From the NCBI RefSeq assembly GCF_001458415.1, contig NZ_CYSD01000024.1, positions 22 through 64,021 on the forward strand: a DNA stretch of 64,000 nucleotides, given 5' to 3'. Source of the stretch: Tritonibacter multivorans. GTDB taxonomy: Bacteria > Pseudomonadota > Alphaproteobacteria > Rhodobacterales > Rhodobacteraceae. Both the position numbers and the translations under genes were made by a program. Below the pieces are notes generated by a model. It worked only from the letters and a program-made list of their open reading frames with translations, searched no databases and was not told the DNA's origin. Each line of letters begins with the position of its first letter. The first letter of the stretch is position 1. Of this stretch, positions 53,470 through 60,952 are shown piece by piece.

Positions 53470-54333
53470 ATGAGCTGGCGCATCGCAAACGAATGCGCTG
53501 AGCGTCGCTTTGGTAGCGCCGCACGCAAACAGATCATCATGTTCCTGGCCGATAAGGCGAGCGATGATGGCTCGGGCATCTGGTGCTCCAAGGGGACGAT
53601 CCAGCGCCACACAGAGCTCAGCGAGAGCACAGTGAAGCGCACCATCATCGACTTCCTGCGCGAAGGCATTCTGATCGAGACAGGGCGGCGGCACTGCAAG
53701 AACGGCTACACCGTCATTTACCGGATTGTGTTGGAACGCGTGGCCGCGCTCGAACCCACGGCCGAGCCCGATATTGAGACGGGGGTCACTGTGAACCCCG
53801 TCCAGCCTGAACCCGGTACGGGGTCCACGGTGAACGGGGTACGGGGTTCACGGTGGACCCCAAACCATCCTAAAACCATCCATAAACCACCTACGCGCAG
53901 GCGCGAGGTGGCGGAAGAGGTTGAAGATCTTGAAGCTGAGAAGATCTTGGCAGTCTATCCCGAGGACAGGATCCGAGACCGGCAGACCAGTCTGCGCCTG
54001 ATCGCAGCAGCTGTGAAGGCCGGAGTGAAGCCCGATGATCTGAGGCAGGCGGTCAAAGCCTATGCCAAGGAAAGCGAGGGCTTCACGCGCAGCAAGGTCT
54101 GTTTCTCAGACAACTGGTTCAAGATGCGCCGGTGGGAGAAGGGACTGGCCCAGATCCAGGCCGACCGCGAGAAGGCGCGAGAGGCCGAAGCCAAAGGCCG
54201 AGCGAGCCTCGCCGAGTGGATCCACGAGCGCCATCCCCTTTGCCGCCACATCACCAACCGGCAGATCGAGGATTTGATTGCGTCAAAACTGGTGACGCCA
54301 GAACAGGTCCGCGCTGCGGGACTGCAGGTGTGA
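53470..54333 (+). CDS. phage/island helix-turn-helix protein (HTH_36, replication-initiation-like)
   Basis: A 287-residue protein of the type common in alphaproteobacterial prophages and integrative elements. The N-terminal winged helix (residues ~1-95: SWRIANECAERRFGSAARKQIIMFLADKASDDGSGIWCSKGTIQRHTELSESTVKRTIIDFLREGILIET) is HTH_36-like. A Pro/Thr-rich linker follows, then a helical C-terminal region (AVYPEDRIRDRQTSLRLIAAAVKAG). The ribosome-binding site GAGGTGG precedes it. A role in replication initiation or regulation of the element is inferred only from analogues. Confidence 0.75.
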   Translation: MSWRIANECAERRFGSAARKQIIMFLADKASDDGSGIWCSKGTIQRHTELSESTVKRTIIDFLREGILIETGRRHCKNGYTVIYRIVLERVAALEPTAEPDIETGVTVNPVQPEPGTGSTVNGVRGSRWTPNHPKTIHKPPTRRREVAEEVEDLEAEKILAVYPEDRIRDRQTSLRLIAAAVKAGVKPDDLRQAVKAYAKESEGFTRSKVCFSDNWFKMRRWEKGLAQIQADREKAREAEAKGRASLAEWIHERHPLCRHITNRQIEDLIASKLVTPEQVRAAGLQV

Positions 54334-54347
54334 GTGCAAATCGCATG

Positions 54348-54417
54348 TTACGCTGTGGCGCAAAATTTAGATTTTTACGTTGCAGCGTAATTTGTTTTTA
54401 TTTACGCTGTGCCGTAA
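54348..54417. promoter_or_regulatory. three hipBA operators at exact 27-bp spacing
   Basis: TTACGCTGTGGCGCAA (54348), TTACGTTGCAGCGTAA (54375) and TTACGCTGTGCCGTAA (54402) share TTACG-N6-CGTAA, are near-palindromic and begin exactly 27 bp apart. They lie directly upstream of hipB, the third just before its ribosome-binding site. HipB-type antitoxins bind such operators cooperatively. Confidence 0.8.
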
Positions 54418-54430
54418 AAGGAGCCGCGTC

Positions 54431-54676
54431 ATGGACCTCACAGCACGAACGGCCGAGCAGATCGGCGAGGCACTCCGCCGGACGCGCAAAGCGCGCGGCT
54501 GGACCCAAAGCGATATCAGCGCGCGCACGAATTTGCGCGTCGCGACGATTTCGTCGCTCGAGAATGGCGACGCGGGAACCAAGCTCGCCACTGTGCTCGC
54601 TGTCATGGCGGCTCTTGGGCTTGAGTTCCGAATGGTGGAGCGCGGTGGCTCGCTTGAGATCGAGGATATCTTCTGA
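54431..54676 (+). CDS. hipB: HipB-type antitoxin / transcriptional repressor
   Basis: An 81-residue Xre-family helix-turn-helix protein (EALRRTRKARGWTQSDISARTNLRVATISSLENGDAGTKLATVLAVMAALGLEFRMVERG). It pairs with the HipA kinase and represses its own operon via three upstream operators. The ATG at 54431 follows AAAAGGAG; a longer frame from 54380 runs through the operators. Its stop overlaps the hipA start (TGATG), so expression is coupled. Confidence 0.9.
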   Translation: MDLTARTAEQIGEALRRTRKARGWTQSDISARTNLRVATISSLENGDAGTKLATVLAVMAALGLEFRMVERGGSLEIEDIF

Positions 54677-55968
54677 TGGCGAAACGCGGGCGTAGCGGCA
54701 CTATGCAGGTGCTTCTAAATGGAAGGCTGGTGGGGGCTTTGCGTCTTGCAGGCTCAGGCGCAATCAACTTCACCTATGATCCGGACTGGCTGTCGTGGCA
54801 ACACGCCATGCCCATCTCGCTTTCGCTGCCTTTGCGCGAAGAGGCGCACCAAGGTGGTCCTGTCATTGCCTATCTTGAAAATCTGCTGCCGGACAATCAG
54901 GCGATACGTGAGCGCGTAGCCGCTCGGGTGCGTGCAGGCGGTACGGACGCCTGGCACATGCTGGAGAAAATCGGGCGCGATTGCGTAGGGGCCTTGCAGT
55001 TCGTCTCTGGTGAGGTCCCAGAGGATGGCACACTCGAGGGAGAGCCCGTGTCTGAGGCGCAGATTGCCGATATGCTGCGCAACCTCGCGAGCGCTCCGCT
55101 AGGCTTGGACGAGGAAGACGACTTCCGCATTTCCATCGCAGGGGCGCAGGAGAAAACGGCGCTTCTGCGCCATGAGGGCGCGTGGATCCGTCCATCGGGG
55201 CTCACCCCAACGACCCATATCCTCAAGACTCAGCTAGGTGTTTTACCCGCAGGGATTGATCTATCCGACAGCGTTGAAAACGAGTATTTCTGCATGAGCT
55301 TTTGCCGCGCCATGGGCATGGATGTGGCGGAGGTCGAGATTGCCGACTTCGAAGACGTGCGAAGCCTTGTCGTGACGCGGTTCGATAGGCGCTGGACCAA
55401 GGATGGCCGATTGATCCGCCTCCCGCAGGAAGACTTTTGTCAGGCGCTATCGGTCCCACCCAGTCAAAAATACCAAATGGATGGCGGGCCAGGGATCACC
55501 GAAGGGGTCGAGTTGCTGAAGGGCAGTGATGATCCCGAGCTGGATCAGCGCGCCTTCTTCCGCGCGCAGGTGCTGTTTTGGCTCCTGGGAGCGACGGATG
55601 GGCACGCCAAGAATTTCAGCATCGCTTTGCGCCCTGGTGGTTTCCGTATGACCCCGCTTTACGATGTGCTGAGTGCCCAAAAAGCAGTGGATGACAGTCA
55701 AATTCGCCAAAACCGGATGCGCCTCGCAATGGCGGTCGACGGGCACTATCGGATCAATGAGGTGGTGCCTCGCCATTTCCTGCAGGCAGCGAAGGCGGCA
55801 GGTTTTGGTGTCGCGCTGGCCGAAGAGATCTTGTCGGACATTGCGACAGAGCTTGAACCTGCCATGGACAAGACACTCGCAGGCTTGCCGGATGGGTTCC
55901 CACAGTCATTGGCCGAAGCCATTGTTGCTGGCGCAAGACGTCGCGCAGCTGCCTTTTGCGCCGTATGA
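54676..55968 (+). CDS. hipA: HipA toxin, serine/threonine-protein kinase
   Basis: A 430-residue HipA-family kinase. The N-terminal Couple_hipA region (QVLLNGRLVGALRLAGSGAINFTYDPDWL) leads to the HipA_C kinase core: the DFRISIAGAQEKTALL phosphate loop, THILKTQ with the ATP-binding Lys, and the ATDGHAKNFSIAL catalytic loop (Asp308). The metal-binding PLYDVLSAQ follows. In E. coli, HipA phosphorylates glutamyl-tRNA synthetase; the target here is unknown. All key residues are present, so it is likely active unless bound by HipB. The stop codon lies inside the first of two 27-bp-spaced palindromes. Confidence 0.92.
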   Translation: MAKRGRSGTMQVLLNGRLVGALRLAGSGAINFTYDPDWLSWQHAMPISLSLPLREEAHQGGPVIAYLENLLPDNQAIRERVAARVRAGGTDAWHMLEKIGRDCVGALQFVSGEVPEDGTLEGEPVSEAQIADMLRNLASAPLGLDEEDDFRISIAGAQEKTALLRHEGAWIRPSGLTPTTHILKTQLGVLPAGIDLSDSVENEYFCMSFCRAMGMDVAEVEIADFEDVRSLVVTRFDRRWTKDGRLIRLPQEDFCQALSVPPSQKYQMDGGPGITEGVELLKGSDDPELDQRAFFRAQVLFWLLGATDGHAKNFSIALRPGGFRMTPLYDVLSAQKAVDDSQIRQNRMRLAMAVDGHYRINEVVPRHFLQAAKAAGFGVALAEEILSDIATELEPAMDKTLAGLPDGFPQSLAEAIVAGARRRAAAFCAV

Positions 55969-56008
55969 TCCGCAGATCATATTTCCGCTTTATGATCGTT
56001 AGATCATA
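55964..56008. promoter_or_regulatory. pair of perfect TATGATC palindromes, 27-bp spacing
   Basis: TATGATC-N4-GATCATA occurs perfectly at 55964-55981 and 55991-56008. The starts are 27 bp apart, the same period as the hipB operators but with a different recognition sequence. The first overlaps the hipA stop codon. They may control a downstream gene or be left from another regulator; no cognate regulator gene is adjacent. Confidence 0.6.
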
Positions 56009-56289
56009 TTGACTGAGAGCAATCTGCAGGACCAGTGCAGTAGTTGCAGCATTCCGGGCCAACTTTGACGGACCAGCCCAGAGATTGATGGCCGAACTCA
56101 GATCCTCAATGCCGTGTTTCTGATTGCTGAACATAAGCGGGCAGCCGTAGCAGACGCGGGGCAAGCCCCGCTTCAACAAGAAAATTCCCCTGCGCCAGCG
56201 CATTCCTCGCGAGGCAAGTTTCTCGCTGACAGCCCCTTGGTGCCAGCTTTGGTCATGTTCATCGAAACACTCAAAGTGAGGATCAAAAA
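56009..56289. other. gene-free stretch with a possible coding remnant
   Basis: About 280 bp. A plus-strand frame at 56021-56120 reads ICRTSAVVAAFRANFDGPAQ then RLMAELRSSMPCF and a stop, which looks like a C-terminal fragment of an unknown protein. A 7-bp hairpin GCGGGGC-AA-GCCCCGC lies at 56156-56171. The end holds the leader of the small protein gene. Confidence 0.35.
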
Positions 56290-56487
56290 ATGGCTACTCA
56301 AACTCTGAAACTGAACGTCAAATCCGGCGAAAAAGACGGCAAGAACTTCTGGGACCGCTGCGGCGTCGTCTTCGTCAACACCGACGACAGCGGCAAGATC
56401 ACTTCGATCAACGTCAAGCACAGCATGTTCCCCGACGTCGACATGGTCGCCTTCCCTCGTCGCGATGAAGACCCGGTCATCGAGTGA
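56290..56487 (+). CDS. small conserved island protein, function unknown
   Basis: A 65-residue soluble, acidic protein (MATQTLKLNVKSGEKDGKNF, then WDRCGVVFVNTDDSGKITSI and a PDVDMVAFPRRDEDP tail). It resembles small proteins found in integrative elements of Rhizobiales and Rhodobacterales, but I do not know a role. The strand pattern suggests a compact beta fold. Ribosome-binding site GAGGATC. It is convergent with the BREX-linked gene and ends in a GC hairpin. Confidence 0.75.
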   Translation: MATQTLKLNVKSGEKDGKNFWDRCGVVFVNTDDSGKITSINVKHSMFPDVDMVAFPRRDEDPVIE

Positions 56488-56492
56488 TCTTA

Positions 56493-56521
56493 GCGCCAGG
56501 GCGGGACTCCCGCTCTGGTGC
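56493..56521. terminator. GC hairpin between convergent genes
   Basis: The stem CCAGGGCGGGA with TCCCGCTCTGG (one mismatch) lies between the small protein gene and the minus-strand DUF262 gene. No T-run flanks it, so it is a tentative bidirectional terminator. Confidence 0.5.
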
Positions 56522-56548
56522 CCCGTTGCTCAAGGCTCTGGACTTTTC

Positions 56549-58678
56549 TCAGAAGCGTCCCTTGTTCCATTCATGCTCTTCCGCACGCGAAAGGGGCTGC
56601 GATGATCCTTCTTTGCGTACGAAGAACTCCTCCTTACCTTCGGAAATCACGTAAACGGGTTTGTTCGCCCTTGTGACCTCAACATGACAAATCTGTTTGT
56701 CGTCATAGGTGGGCCAGTTGAGTTTCCAGAGCTTCATAACGTCCTTGCCGAGGAACTTGTCGAAGATATTAGCAATGTGGAGTTGAAAGCCGTCCCGATC
56801 TTTCTTTGAAAGTGTGCCGCAGTCGAGTTCGAGGCCAATGGCATTCCCATGGTCATCTACACCAATGAAGAGGCTTCCACCGTCAGAATTCATGAACGCC
56901 GCAACTGTCTTGGCGACCACGTGCTCGAGCTTCTTGTTCACTTCGCCAGTACGCATGTCGTATCGCAGAGTGGATTTAAACTCTACCAGCTGGCCTTCCC
57001 CCTCGAGGATCATTTCGTGGATGGGATCGATCTGAGCAGGTGCCTCGGATGGTTCGATGCGCTTCAATATTTCGGCATAGAGAACTTCTGAGCGACGCTT
57101 CAGGAATGCAGTGAAATCGTCTTGAACAACTGAGGCATCATCCAACTCGATGAGATGGCTGCTCAGCGCGTGTTTCAATTCTGAGTTCTCATCTGCAAAA
57201 TCCGCTAGATAGACCGATGGGGCCTTTGCGCCGATCCGCTTCTTGTTCAGTTCGGCACTGACCAAAGTGATGTTGACAATCGAGTTGGCATAGGGGGTTT
57301 CTGCATCGCTGCCATGTTTGCGGACAAATGCCCTCGGAAAGAAATGGTGGTAGTTCTTACTGCTGGCGATCTTGAGATAGGAGTTATCCAGAAGCACTTT
57401 ACCGTTTGTGTCGAAATCTTTTGGTTCATGATATGCGAGAATGCACAGGATCGACTTGCAGATGGCGTTCCCGGTCGAGAAGTCTGTTTCACGAAGATCT
57501 TGAGCTGAATTGATGAAAAGTTTGAACTCGGGGTAAGCTGGCCGCTGGCCTGCTATGATTAGATCAACTTTCTTGATATCAGCCGCCAGCTTGGATTCAG
57601 TTGCCGATGAATACCGCAGCGACAAGGAAGAACGCCAGAAGAGCTCTTCCAGATATTTCCGTTGCTGCCCGCTGGGTGACTTGCCCGTTTTCAAGAAGAA
57701 GTAGGCAAAAGGCACGATAAGAGTGTCGTAGGGCAGAATTTGGGAAACAGGTATCCGCAATACTGTTCGGAAGTGATCGATGGTCTTCTCGATCGCAGAG
57801 ATGACATCATCCCACCTTGCAATGATGTCCGCCTTGTCCAGGCCAAGGATCGTCTTTCGCTTGCACTCCTTCGACTCGCTTATGACGAGGCTCAGGATTT
57901 GCAGAAGAACAGAGGGAGAAATGTTCTCATACTTGCTGTCATTAAGTTTTTTCTGGAACTTCTCCCAACGGGCCTGCATGTCGAAATCAGCGGCTTCGTC
58001 GTAGGTCTTGGCCGACATAATTTCGAAAAGCGTGAGAACCTTTCCCCCTGTATTTATTCGAGTAAACACCTCAATGGCGGACTCGATATCGTTCTGCCGA
58101 AGGGTGACGGTTGAGAACGCATAGGTCTTAAAGGCGCTGGAATAAGAACTGATCTGATTGATTTGTGGTTTCTCAAAACCACGCTGTTCTAGTTCATTGC
58201 CCATCTGGTAATCAAAGTTCAGAACGTCATGCAGAGGTATGAAAACCTCCGTCTCGTCTTTCACGGTGACGATGTCCTTTTCCTTCTCCTCGAGGTTCTC
58301 TTCCAGGTTCACGACGATGTCTTTGTAGTCGGTCACCTTTTTCTCGGTGGGTTTTCTGATCTGCGCACCAAGATAAGCCGCGAAGAGGGAAGTGATGCGT
58401 TGCTGCCCATCAAGGACATACTGAACATTGCGCCCTATGGGCGTCTCGGGTAGGTCAAAGCCACCAATGTTTTTTATATCATTGATGCGTTGATCCGTTT
58501 CCCAAAGGATGAAGGTCCCGATGGGATAGCCTTTAAGGATCGAGTCCAGAAGCTTCGCAGTTGCCTTCAAGTCCCAGACGAAATCCCGTTGGAACTTGGG
58601 TACTTTGATGATGCCTTTTTTGACGTCCGAGATCAGGTCGTCGTATGTCTTCGAATCTGGCTTTGGCTGGTTATTCAT
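56549..58678 (-). CDS. BREX-associated DUF262-DUF1524-AlbA_2 fusion, putative type IV restriction/defence protein
   Basis: A 709-residue fusion at the downstream end of the BREX operon. Residues ~10-230 are DUF262 with the DGQQRIT motif (90-96), as in the GmrS part of type IV restriction enzymes. Residues ~400-540 resemble DUF1524 (GmrD) with the His-Me nuclease motif NYHHFFPRAF (442-451) and the following Asn in NSIVNITLVSAELNKKRIG (Asn469). Residues ~555-700 are an AlbA_2 (Schlafen-type) domain: EFKST at 566-570, FMNSDGGSLFIGVDD at 595-609, and FFVRKEGSS near the end. GmrSD-like BrxU occurs in some BREX loci. The added AlbA_2 domain is unusual. Probable role: recognition and cleavage of modified or foreign DNA. 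The gap of 189 nt after brxL suggests its own promoter. Confidence 0.85.
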   Translation of the reverse strand: MNNQPKPDSKTYDDLISDVKKGIIKVPKFQRDFVWDLKATAKLLDSILKGYPIGTFILWETDQRINDIKNIGGFDLPETPIGRNVQYVLDGQQRITSLFAAYLGAQIRKPTEKKVTDYKDIVVNLEENLEEKEKDIVTVKDETEVFIPLHDVLNFDYQMGNELEQRGFEKPQINQISSYSSAFKTYAFSTVTLRQNDIESAIEVFTRINTGGKVLTLFEIMSAKTYDEAADFDMQARWEKFQKKLNDSKYENISPSVLLQILSLVISESKECKRKTILGLDKADIIARWDDVISAIEKTIDHFRTVLRIPVSQILPYDTLIVPFAYFFLKTGKSPSGQQRKYLEELFWRSSLSLRYSSATESKLAADIKKVDLIIAGQRPAYPEFKLFINSAQDLRETDFSTGNAICKSILCILAYHEPKDFDTNGKVLLDNSYLKIASSKNYHHFFPRAFVRKHGSDAETPYANSIVNITLVSAELNKKRIGAKAPSVYLADFADENSELKHALSSHLIELDDASVVQDDFTAFLKRRSEVLYAEILKRIEPSEAPAQIDPIHEMILEGEGQLVEFKSTLRYDMRTGEVNKKLEHVVAKTVAAFMNSDGGSLFIGVDDHGNAIGLELDCGTLSKKDRDGFQLHIANIFDKFLGKDVMKLWKLNWPTYDDKQICHVEVTRANKPVYVISEGKEEFFVRKEGSSQPLSRAEEHEWNKGRF

Positions 58679-58867
58679 TCGTTCGTCCGTCTAATTTCTG
58701 CGCATCTGCAATTTTGGTTCGTTCGCAAGCCGTTCCTGCAAATCTCCGTGCTTGCGCAGGTTCAAGTCAGAAAAACGCTTCTGGGACAGGCGGGACAAGC
58801 GGTTTTGGTTCAAATCAACGCGGAACATGGCTTTGCTCTTTTCTGAAATATCTACTCAGTTTCACCG
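58679..58867. other. intergenic region between brxL and the DUF262 fusion
   Basis: This 189-bp gap, longer than the others in this operon (9 nt or overlaps), may carry a separate promoter for the fusion gene on the minus strand. No gene is seen. Confidence 0.45.
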
Positions 58868-60943
58868 TTAGTCTTGCCGCACATAGGTCACATAGAAGTT
58901 CTTCAGCATGCGATGCTCTTGCAGGCGGTCGCCTAGGCTGAACCCGTCACGTCGCATAGGCGCTTGGAAAATATCTAAACCGCGATCAAGTACGATTTTC
59001 CAGCCGGTATCGGTGACGATGTCTCTCGAGTGCGCGGTCCCTGAACCATCAAATGCCCAGGTGAAATCAACGCCCGAACCAATGCATGCCTCGGTAATGC
59101 TCTCCAGCAATTCGCGTTGCTTTTGCACGTTGCCGTCATCAGGCCCGGTGACAAGATGGATAGCCACTTGATCTTCCAACGCCTTGCGCTGAATCACCAT
59201 CTCGACGAATTCCATCATGTTCTTGATCTGGTAAAAATAGCGAATGTAGGGGTCTGTCACTACGATCCGCGATGCACCGTCCAGATAGGGCCCGAACAGT
59301 TTATCGTAGCTGATGCCTTTTCGGTTTTCGGCGAATACGTGGTGACCCTCTTCGGCGCGCGGCTTGGCGGGCGCTGAGGTCTCCGATGTGTCGCGCGGCT
59401 CATATTCGACTTCGATGATATCATCATCGACAGCATCAGTGGGTTGGTCCTGCTGCTTTGGGTCTAAGGCAGGCTTCAGATAGTAGAATTGGGGGAACTC
59501 TTGCTCTTCGACGGTCTGGACGCGCCGCTTTTCCCCATCAGAGCCAGTGTAGAAGAAGTCGACATCTGGATAAGTCGCATCGATCCGAAACAATTGGTCC
59601 TTAACGCGCTTTCGACTTTCAAGTGCGAGCTGCAAGAGCTCTTCAACGTCATCGGCTGTTTCATCTCCGGCAGGGAAAATCACCTTCAGGAAGCCCGAGA
59701 TGGTCTTGTAGACGGCGTCCCGATCACGGGTTGAAATCTTCTCGCTGACTTTGAAATGCAGGTCCGGCCGGTTGGAGAAGTCTTCTTGGCGCAAATGGCG
59801 AAGGATCTCGGCGAGGTAGTCGACAATGAACCCGTAGCCAGTGGTGAACATCTCGCCTCGGATCACGTCGATCTCCCAGCCAGGCAGATAAGCGTGGAGG
59901 CGGTCAATGAATGCAGAGTCATGGAACTGGGGTGGCAGGGCTTCGAACAAGTCGCTGTTCTTGAGCATGAATGGCACATTGTGGTCTGTGTTGCCGACAA
60001 ACGCGAAGCTCGCTTCTGCCCCCATGGGGTTAACCCCGCGCGAGAAGGTCTTGTTTGCCATGTAGTTTTTCATGATGTCGACCAGGGCCTTGTTCGCAGT
60101 TTTCTCGCGCCCTGCAAATTCATCAAAGGCCACCACATCCCAATATCCGACCAGTCCGATCCTCCCATTCGAGTTGTTTACAAACAGCTTCGGGATGGTC
60201 ACTTCGCCGCCGGAGATCAGCTGCCCGTGTGGCGAAAACTCAGAGTAGATATGCGATTTACCCGTTCCCTTTGGGCCAAGTTCGATGATGTTATAGTTTC
60301 GCTCCACGAAGGGGATCAGCCGCATCAGCTGCAAAAGCTTGCTGCGACGTCCGAAGGCTTCAGGATTGAAGCCAATTGACTGCATTAAGAGATCAATCCA
60401 CTCGTCTTTGGTAAATTGCGCGCGCGCCTCCTTGTACCCATCGTAATCGACCTTGGCGATCTGGATGGGTTTGATGGTCTCGAGCACCCACGGAGACGTT
60501 CGCGCGTCTTCGGAAAACTCGTATTGAACATCAGCAATACACCATACACCGGTCACAAGCAGCTTTGGATGCGCTTTGACCGTACCGCTGTCCACCGCAA
60601 CCTTTTTGATGCCCAAGTTGTCGAACGTGGCCTCGTAGCTGTCTGTTTTTTCGTTCAGCGAGACGCTGATTTGGTCGATGACTTTGTAGCGTCCCTTTTC
60701 CTTGATCGTGGATTGGATCAGTCCCGCTTCGCTTCTGTGAACGTAGTGCTTTCTGAGGATTTCTTTGACGGTTTCGATGCCGCTCTCGATTGATGCTTCG
60801 TCGTCAGTCGCACAGTACTGCCCAAGCAGGTATTCGAGGACATAGGTTGGAACGATTGCGTTGCCTTTGACCGCTTTCACAAGATCTTTGCGGACCACGT
60901 AGCCCGCGAAATGCTCGTTAATCTTTTCGTCGAGTGCGCTCAT
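58868..60943 (-). CDS. brxL: BREX system AAA+ protein BrxL with MITD1-like C-terminal domain
   Basis: A 691-residue BrxL-family protein, an essential part of type 1 BREX. The N-terminal region (1-180) is BrxL-specific (SALDEKINEHFAGYVVRKDL). The AAA+ core has Walker A LGPKGTGKS (222-230), Walker B VVAFDEFAG (270-278) and sensor-type FVGNTD (315-320). An acidic linker (~495-535) leads to a C-terminal domain (541-691) with KLFGPYLDGASRIVVTDPYI, AHSRDI and LDRGLDIFQ. This is the pattern of the MITD1 C-terminal (phospholipase D-like) domain. I see no GPSAG motif of a Lon S16 protease. It begins 9 nt after pglZ. Confidence 0.92.
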   Translation of the reverse strand: MSALDEKINEHFAGYVVRKDLVKAVKGNAIVPTYVLEYLLGQYCATDDEASIESGIETVKEILRKHYVHRSEAGLIQSTIKEKGRYKVIDQISVSLNEKTDSYEATFDNLGIKKVAVDSGTVKAHPKLLVTGVWCIADVQYEFSEDARTSPWVLETIKPIQIAKVDYDGYKEARAQFTKDEWIDLLMQSIGFNPEAFGRRSKLLQLMRLIPFVERNYNIIELGPKGTGKSHIYSEFSPHGQLISGGEVTIPKLFVNNSNGRIGLVGYWDVVAFDEFAGREKTANKALVDIMKNYMANKTFSRGVNPMGAEASFAFVGNTDHNVPFMLKNSDLFEALPPQFHDSAFIDRLHAYLPGWEIDVIRGEMFTTGYGFIVDYLAEILRHLRQEDFSNRPDLHFKVSEKISTRDRDAVYKTISGFLKVIFPAGDETADDVEELLQLALESRKRVKDQLFRIDATYPDVDFFYTGSDGEKRRVQTVEEQEFPQFYYLKPALDPKQQDQPTDAVDDDIIEVEYEPRDTSETSAPAKPRAEEGHHVFAENRKGISYDKLFGPYLDGASRIVVTDPYIRYFYQIKNMMEFVEMVIQRKALEDQVAIHLVTGPDDGNVQKQRELLESITEACIGSGVDFTWAFDGSGTAHSRDIVTDTGWKIVLDRGLDIFQAPMRRDGFSLGDRLQEHRMLKNFYVTYVRQD

Positions 60944-60952
60944 GATAGGTCC

